A DNA stretch of 7,776 nucleotides from positions 1-7,776 of the forward strand of contig CANFEI010000042.1 in the NCBI GenBank assembly GCA_947445495.1. The letters run 5' to 3'. Of this stretch, positions 6,309-7,776 are shown one piece after another. Within the stretch, counting starts at the first letter, position 1; each line of letters begins with the position of its first letter. Position numbers and translations under genes: made by a program. The stretch comes from Alcaligenaceae bacterium (GTDB taxonomy: Bacteria > Pseudomonadota > Gammaproteobacteria > Burkholderiales > Burkholderiaceae). Below the pieces are notes generated by a model. It did not search any database. It saw nothing but the letters and a program-made list of their open reading frames with translations, and was not told the DNA's origin.

Positions 6309-6360
6309 AGCGGACGCGTCTGACCTTCGCAACTTATGCGATTCGTCCAAAGCGTCCGCT
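6309..6360. terminator. Nested inverted repeat between convergent genes, possible bidirectional terminator
   Basis: AGCGGACGC at 6309-6317 is the exact reverse complement of GCGTCCGCT at 6352-6360. Inside the 34-bp loop a second dyad, TCGCA (6327-6331) and TGCGA (6337-6341), forms a small hairpin. The structure spans the GGT-pirin junction and overlaps the last codons of the pirin gene. The position suits a shared terminator, but no T-run follows the stem on either strand, so intrinsic termination would be weak. Confidence 0.35.
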
Positions 6361-7197
6361 ATTGAAATCTTCAATAGCCTGACTAATCTCAGCCTTCGTG
6401 TTCATGACGAACGGTCCATGCCCAGAGATCGGCTCATCAATCGGCTCACCGCATAACAACAACGCGACCGAATCTTCGAGCACCTGTACAGCAATATCTT
6501 GCCCCGCATGTTCATACATCAACATCTGTGCATCCGTCGCGACAGCACCGTCTTGCGCTTGAACTGCACCATGCAGCACAACCAGCCCGGCACTCCAGCC
6601 CGCTGGCACCGAGATCGCAAGCGCGGCGCCTTTTTTCAGTTTCAAGTCTATGACCTGCATCGGCGTAAACGTGCGTGCCGGACCTGTTTCACCACCGAAC
6701 GATCCGGCAATCACACGCGCCGTGCCAGCGCCATCCGCCAGGGCGAGCTCCGGAATCTCTTGGCGCAGTATCGGTTGATATCCAGGTGATGTCATTTTGT
6801 CTTGGGCTGGCAAGTTGACCCACAGCTGAATCATTTGCAGCACGCCACCCGCTCGCGCAAATGCCGTAGAGTGGAACTCTTCGTGCAAGATTCCAGCGCC
6901 TGCCGTCATCCATTGCACCTCACCCGGACCAATCACCCCACCTTGACCAGTAGAGTCTTTGTGCTCGACTTCGCCCTCATAGACGAATGTCACCGTCTCA
7001 AAGCCTCGATGCGGATGTGAGCCAACGCCTTTACGCTCGGTCGTTGCGGGAAATTGCATCGGCCCCGCAAAATCTAACATCAAGAACGGACTTATCTCCT
7101 TACCCAAGTCTTGATAGAAAAATAATGTGCGCACTGGAAAGCCGTCTCCGACCCAGTGACCACGATCATTGCCCTGCACGCTCGTTAGTTTTTTCAT
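6334..7197 (-). CDS. Pirin family protein (bicupin)
   Basis: A 287-residue pirin, the usual bacterial length. The N-terminal cupin carries the family's metal-binding set: H61 and H63 in GSHPHRGFETVT, then H105 and E107 in ILHEE, with the same spacing as the His/His/His/Glu iron site of human pirin within one residue. QWMTAGAG (95-102) and QMIQLWVNLP (121-130) are further pirin hallmarks. The C-terminal cupin (about 175-255) lacks a comparable ligand set, as is normal. Bacterial pirins are described as quercetinase-like or redox-linked proteins and as partners of metabolic enzymes; no specific role can be read here. It starts 9 bp after the stop of the methyltransferase-like gene on the same strand, so the two are probably one transcript. 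No strong Shine-Dalgarno sequence lies at the normal distance, which also hints at translational coupling. The 3' end converges on the GGT-family gene. Confidence 0.93.
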   Translation of the reverse strand: MKKLTSVQGNDRGHWVGDGFPVRTLFFYQDLGKEISPFLMLDFAGPMQFPATTERKGVGSHPHRGFETVTFVYEGEVEHKDSTGQGGVIGPGEVQWMTAGAGILHEEFHSTAFARAGGVLQMIQLWVNLPAQDKMTSPGYQPILRQEIPELALADGAGTARVIAGSFGGETGPARTFTPMQVIDLKLKKGAALAISVPAGWSAGLVVLHGAVQAQDGAVATDAQMLMYEHAGQDIAVQVLEDSVALLLCGEPIDEPISGHGPFVMNTKAEISQAIEDFNSGRFGRIA

Positions 7198-7206
7198 AGA
7201 CAGAGA

Positions 7207-7776
7207 TTAACCTACTCCTGCACGCCTGAGAAATACGAACACATGATCGCCAAATACATATTCACTCTGCGTAAGTCCGTTCGAGTGCGGCGCAAACTTC
7301 TCAAACAAATGGTAGCTTTTGACGTGTTCCAATTTGAAGTCGATACGCGATGGGCTGTTACTGTAACCTAAGACAAGCACACCACTGCTTTTCATAACCG
7401 CCTCAAGGCCGGCAAGCAAATCTTCGCATTGATCGATGTGATTCACACCAAAGCCAATGACGCCGTTGGCGATAATGACATCAAACTGATCGCGCATGTA
7501 TTGCTGTGTGAGCTCTGTTGCCGAGCCTATTCGATGGTTATGCACATCACCATAAATCGCCTTACTAGGGTCTTTGTCAATGGTGAAGAACTTTGCACAA
7601 AACCGCGACCGATAATGCCAACTACGTTTATCGGTGCCGATAAACAAACATTGCGCAGACTCATGGTTCAGCACAGTGTCTAAATATTTAAAAATGTCAT
7701 GCTCTAAAAATAATCGGTTCTCTGATTTGCGGGGGAACTCAACTCCCCAATTGACCGCTAGTCGCGGCGCAAGCTC
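7207..7776 (-). CDS. Class I SAM methyltransferase-like protein, 5' end cut by the right window edge
   Basis: The frame ending at 7207 is open to the window edge, giving 189 visible residues; the gene continues beyond. An internal GTG at 7672-7674 could be taken as a start, but it would cut a continuous protein whose upstream 34 codons look coding (NWGVEFPRKSEN, LFLEHDIFKYLD), so it was not used. The core looks like a Rossmann-fold methyltransferase: a first strand (CLFIGTD), an acidic end of strand two (FFTIDKDPSKAIYGD), a motif IV-like strand (QFDVIIANGVIGFGVN) and a motif VI-like strand (SSGVLVLGYS). The glycine-rich SAM loop is unusual (IGTDKRSWHY instead of GxGxG), a variant I associate with methyltransferase-like proteins of surface-polysaccharide loci, from memory. 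The gene looks more AT-rich than its neighbours: about 33 percent GC in 7681-7740 against 53-68 percent in sampled GGT-gene segments. It lies just upstream of pirin and is probably co-transcribed with it. Confidence 0.7.
   Translation of the reverse strand, partial: ELAPRLAVNWGVEFPRKSENRLFLEHDIFKYLDTVLNHESAQCLFIGTDKRSWHYRSRFCAKFFTIDKDPSKAIYGDVHNHRIGSATELTQQYMRDQFDVIIANGVIGFGVNHIDQCEDLLAGLEAVMKSSGVLVLGYSNSPSRIDFKLEHVKSYHLFEKFAPHSNGLTQSEYVFGDHVFVFLRRAGVG

Noticed and set aside
7672..7674. GTG as the start of the methyltransferase-like gene
   Set aside because: The same frame is open and protein-like up to the window edge, so the gene more likely begins outside the window.
1..7776. tRNA, rRNA, CRISPR array, insertion sequence, toxin-antitoxin or defence genes
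   Set aside because: No cloverleaf pattern, regularly spaced repeats, transposase motifs or defence-type proteins were seen on either strand.

Overview
The window looks like a chromosomal stretch of a Gram-negative proteobacterium, most likely a betaproteobacterium of the Burkholderiales. This rests on the style of the proteins (an SMP-30/LRE propeller with an aromatic-catabolism look, a class III omega-aminotransferase of the Pseudomonas/Burkholderia type, a pirin), on moderate GC with no strong codon extremes, and on compact divergent and convergent gene pairs. The assignment is by eye and the family or genus is not resolved. No rRNA, tRNA, insertion sequence, CRISPR array or phage gene was seen, and no gap between genes exceeds about 150 bases.

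Layout. At the left edge (minus strand) lie the first 38 codons of a secreted protein that continues off the window. Upstream of it, on the same strand and probably co-transcribed, is an SMP-30/gluconolactonase-family gene (173-1105). A short divergent spacer with a good sigma70-like promoter and an 11-bp dyad leads into an Lrp/AsnC-family regulator (1187-1654, plus). This converges, with a 15-bp gap, on a MocR-type GntR/aminotransferase regulator (1670-3079, minus). The MocR gene is divergent from an omega-amino acid:pyruvate (beta-alanine type) aminotransferase (3217-4563, plus). The spacer between them holds a perfect 15-bp inverted repeat and several ACTGTA boxes, the expected place for a MocR operator. 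A strong intrinsic terminator follows the aminotransferase. A gamma-glutamyltransferase-family gene (4705-6297, plus) then starts from its own probable promoter. It converges on a pirin gene (6334-7197, minus), which sits 9 bp downstream of a methyltransferase-like gene (7207 to the right edge, minus, 5' end missing).

How the genes may work together. The best supported unit is MocR plus aminotransferase: a PLP-binding regulator that senses an amine or amino acid (or its PLP adduct) and controls an enzyme that moves an omega-amino group from beta-alanine or a related amine to pyruvate. The adjacent GGT-family protein has no signal peptide. It keeps the autocatalytic threonine and a Gly-Gly oxyanion motif but replaces most of the residues that hold the glutamyl alpha-amino group in E. 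coli GGT. It may therefore be an amide hydrolase for some other N-acyl compound, and could feed the aminotransferase; that link is inference from neighbourhood only. SMP-30, Lrp, pirin and the methyltransferase are not obviously part of the same pathway.

Most of the window is ordinary metabolic and regulatory gene content. The points most worth a second look are the MocR operator architecture, the altered substrate pocket of the GGT-like enzyme, and the two genes cut by the window edges.
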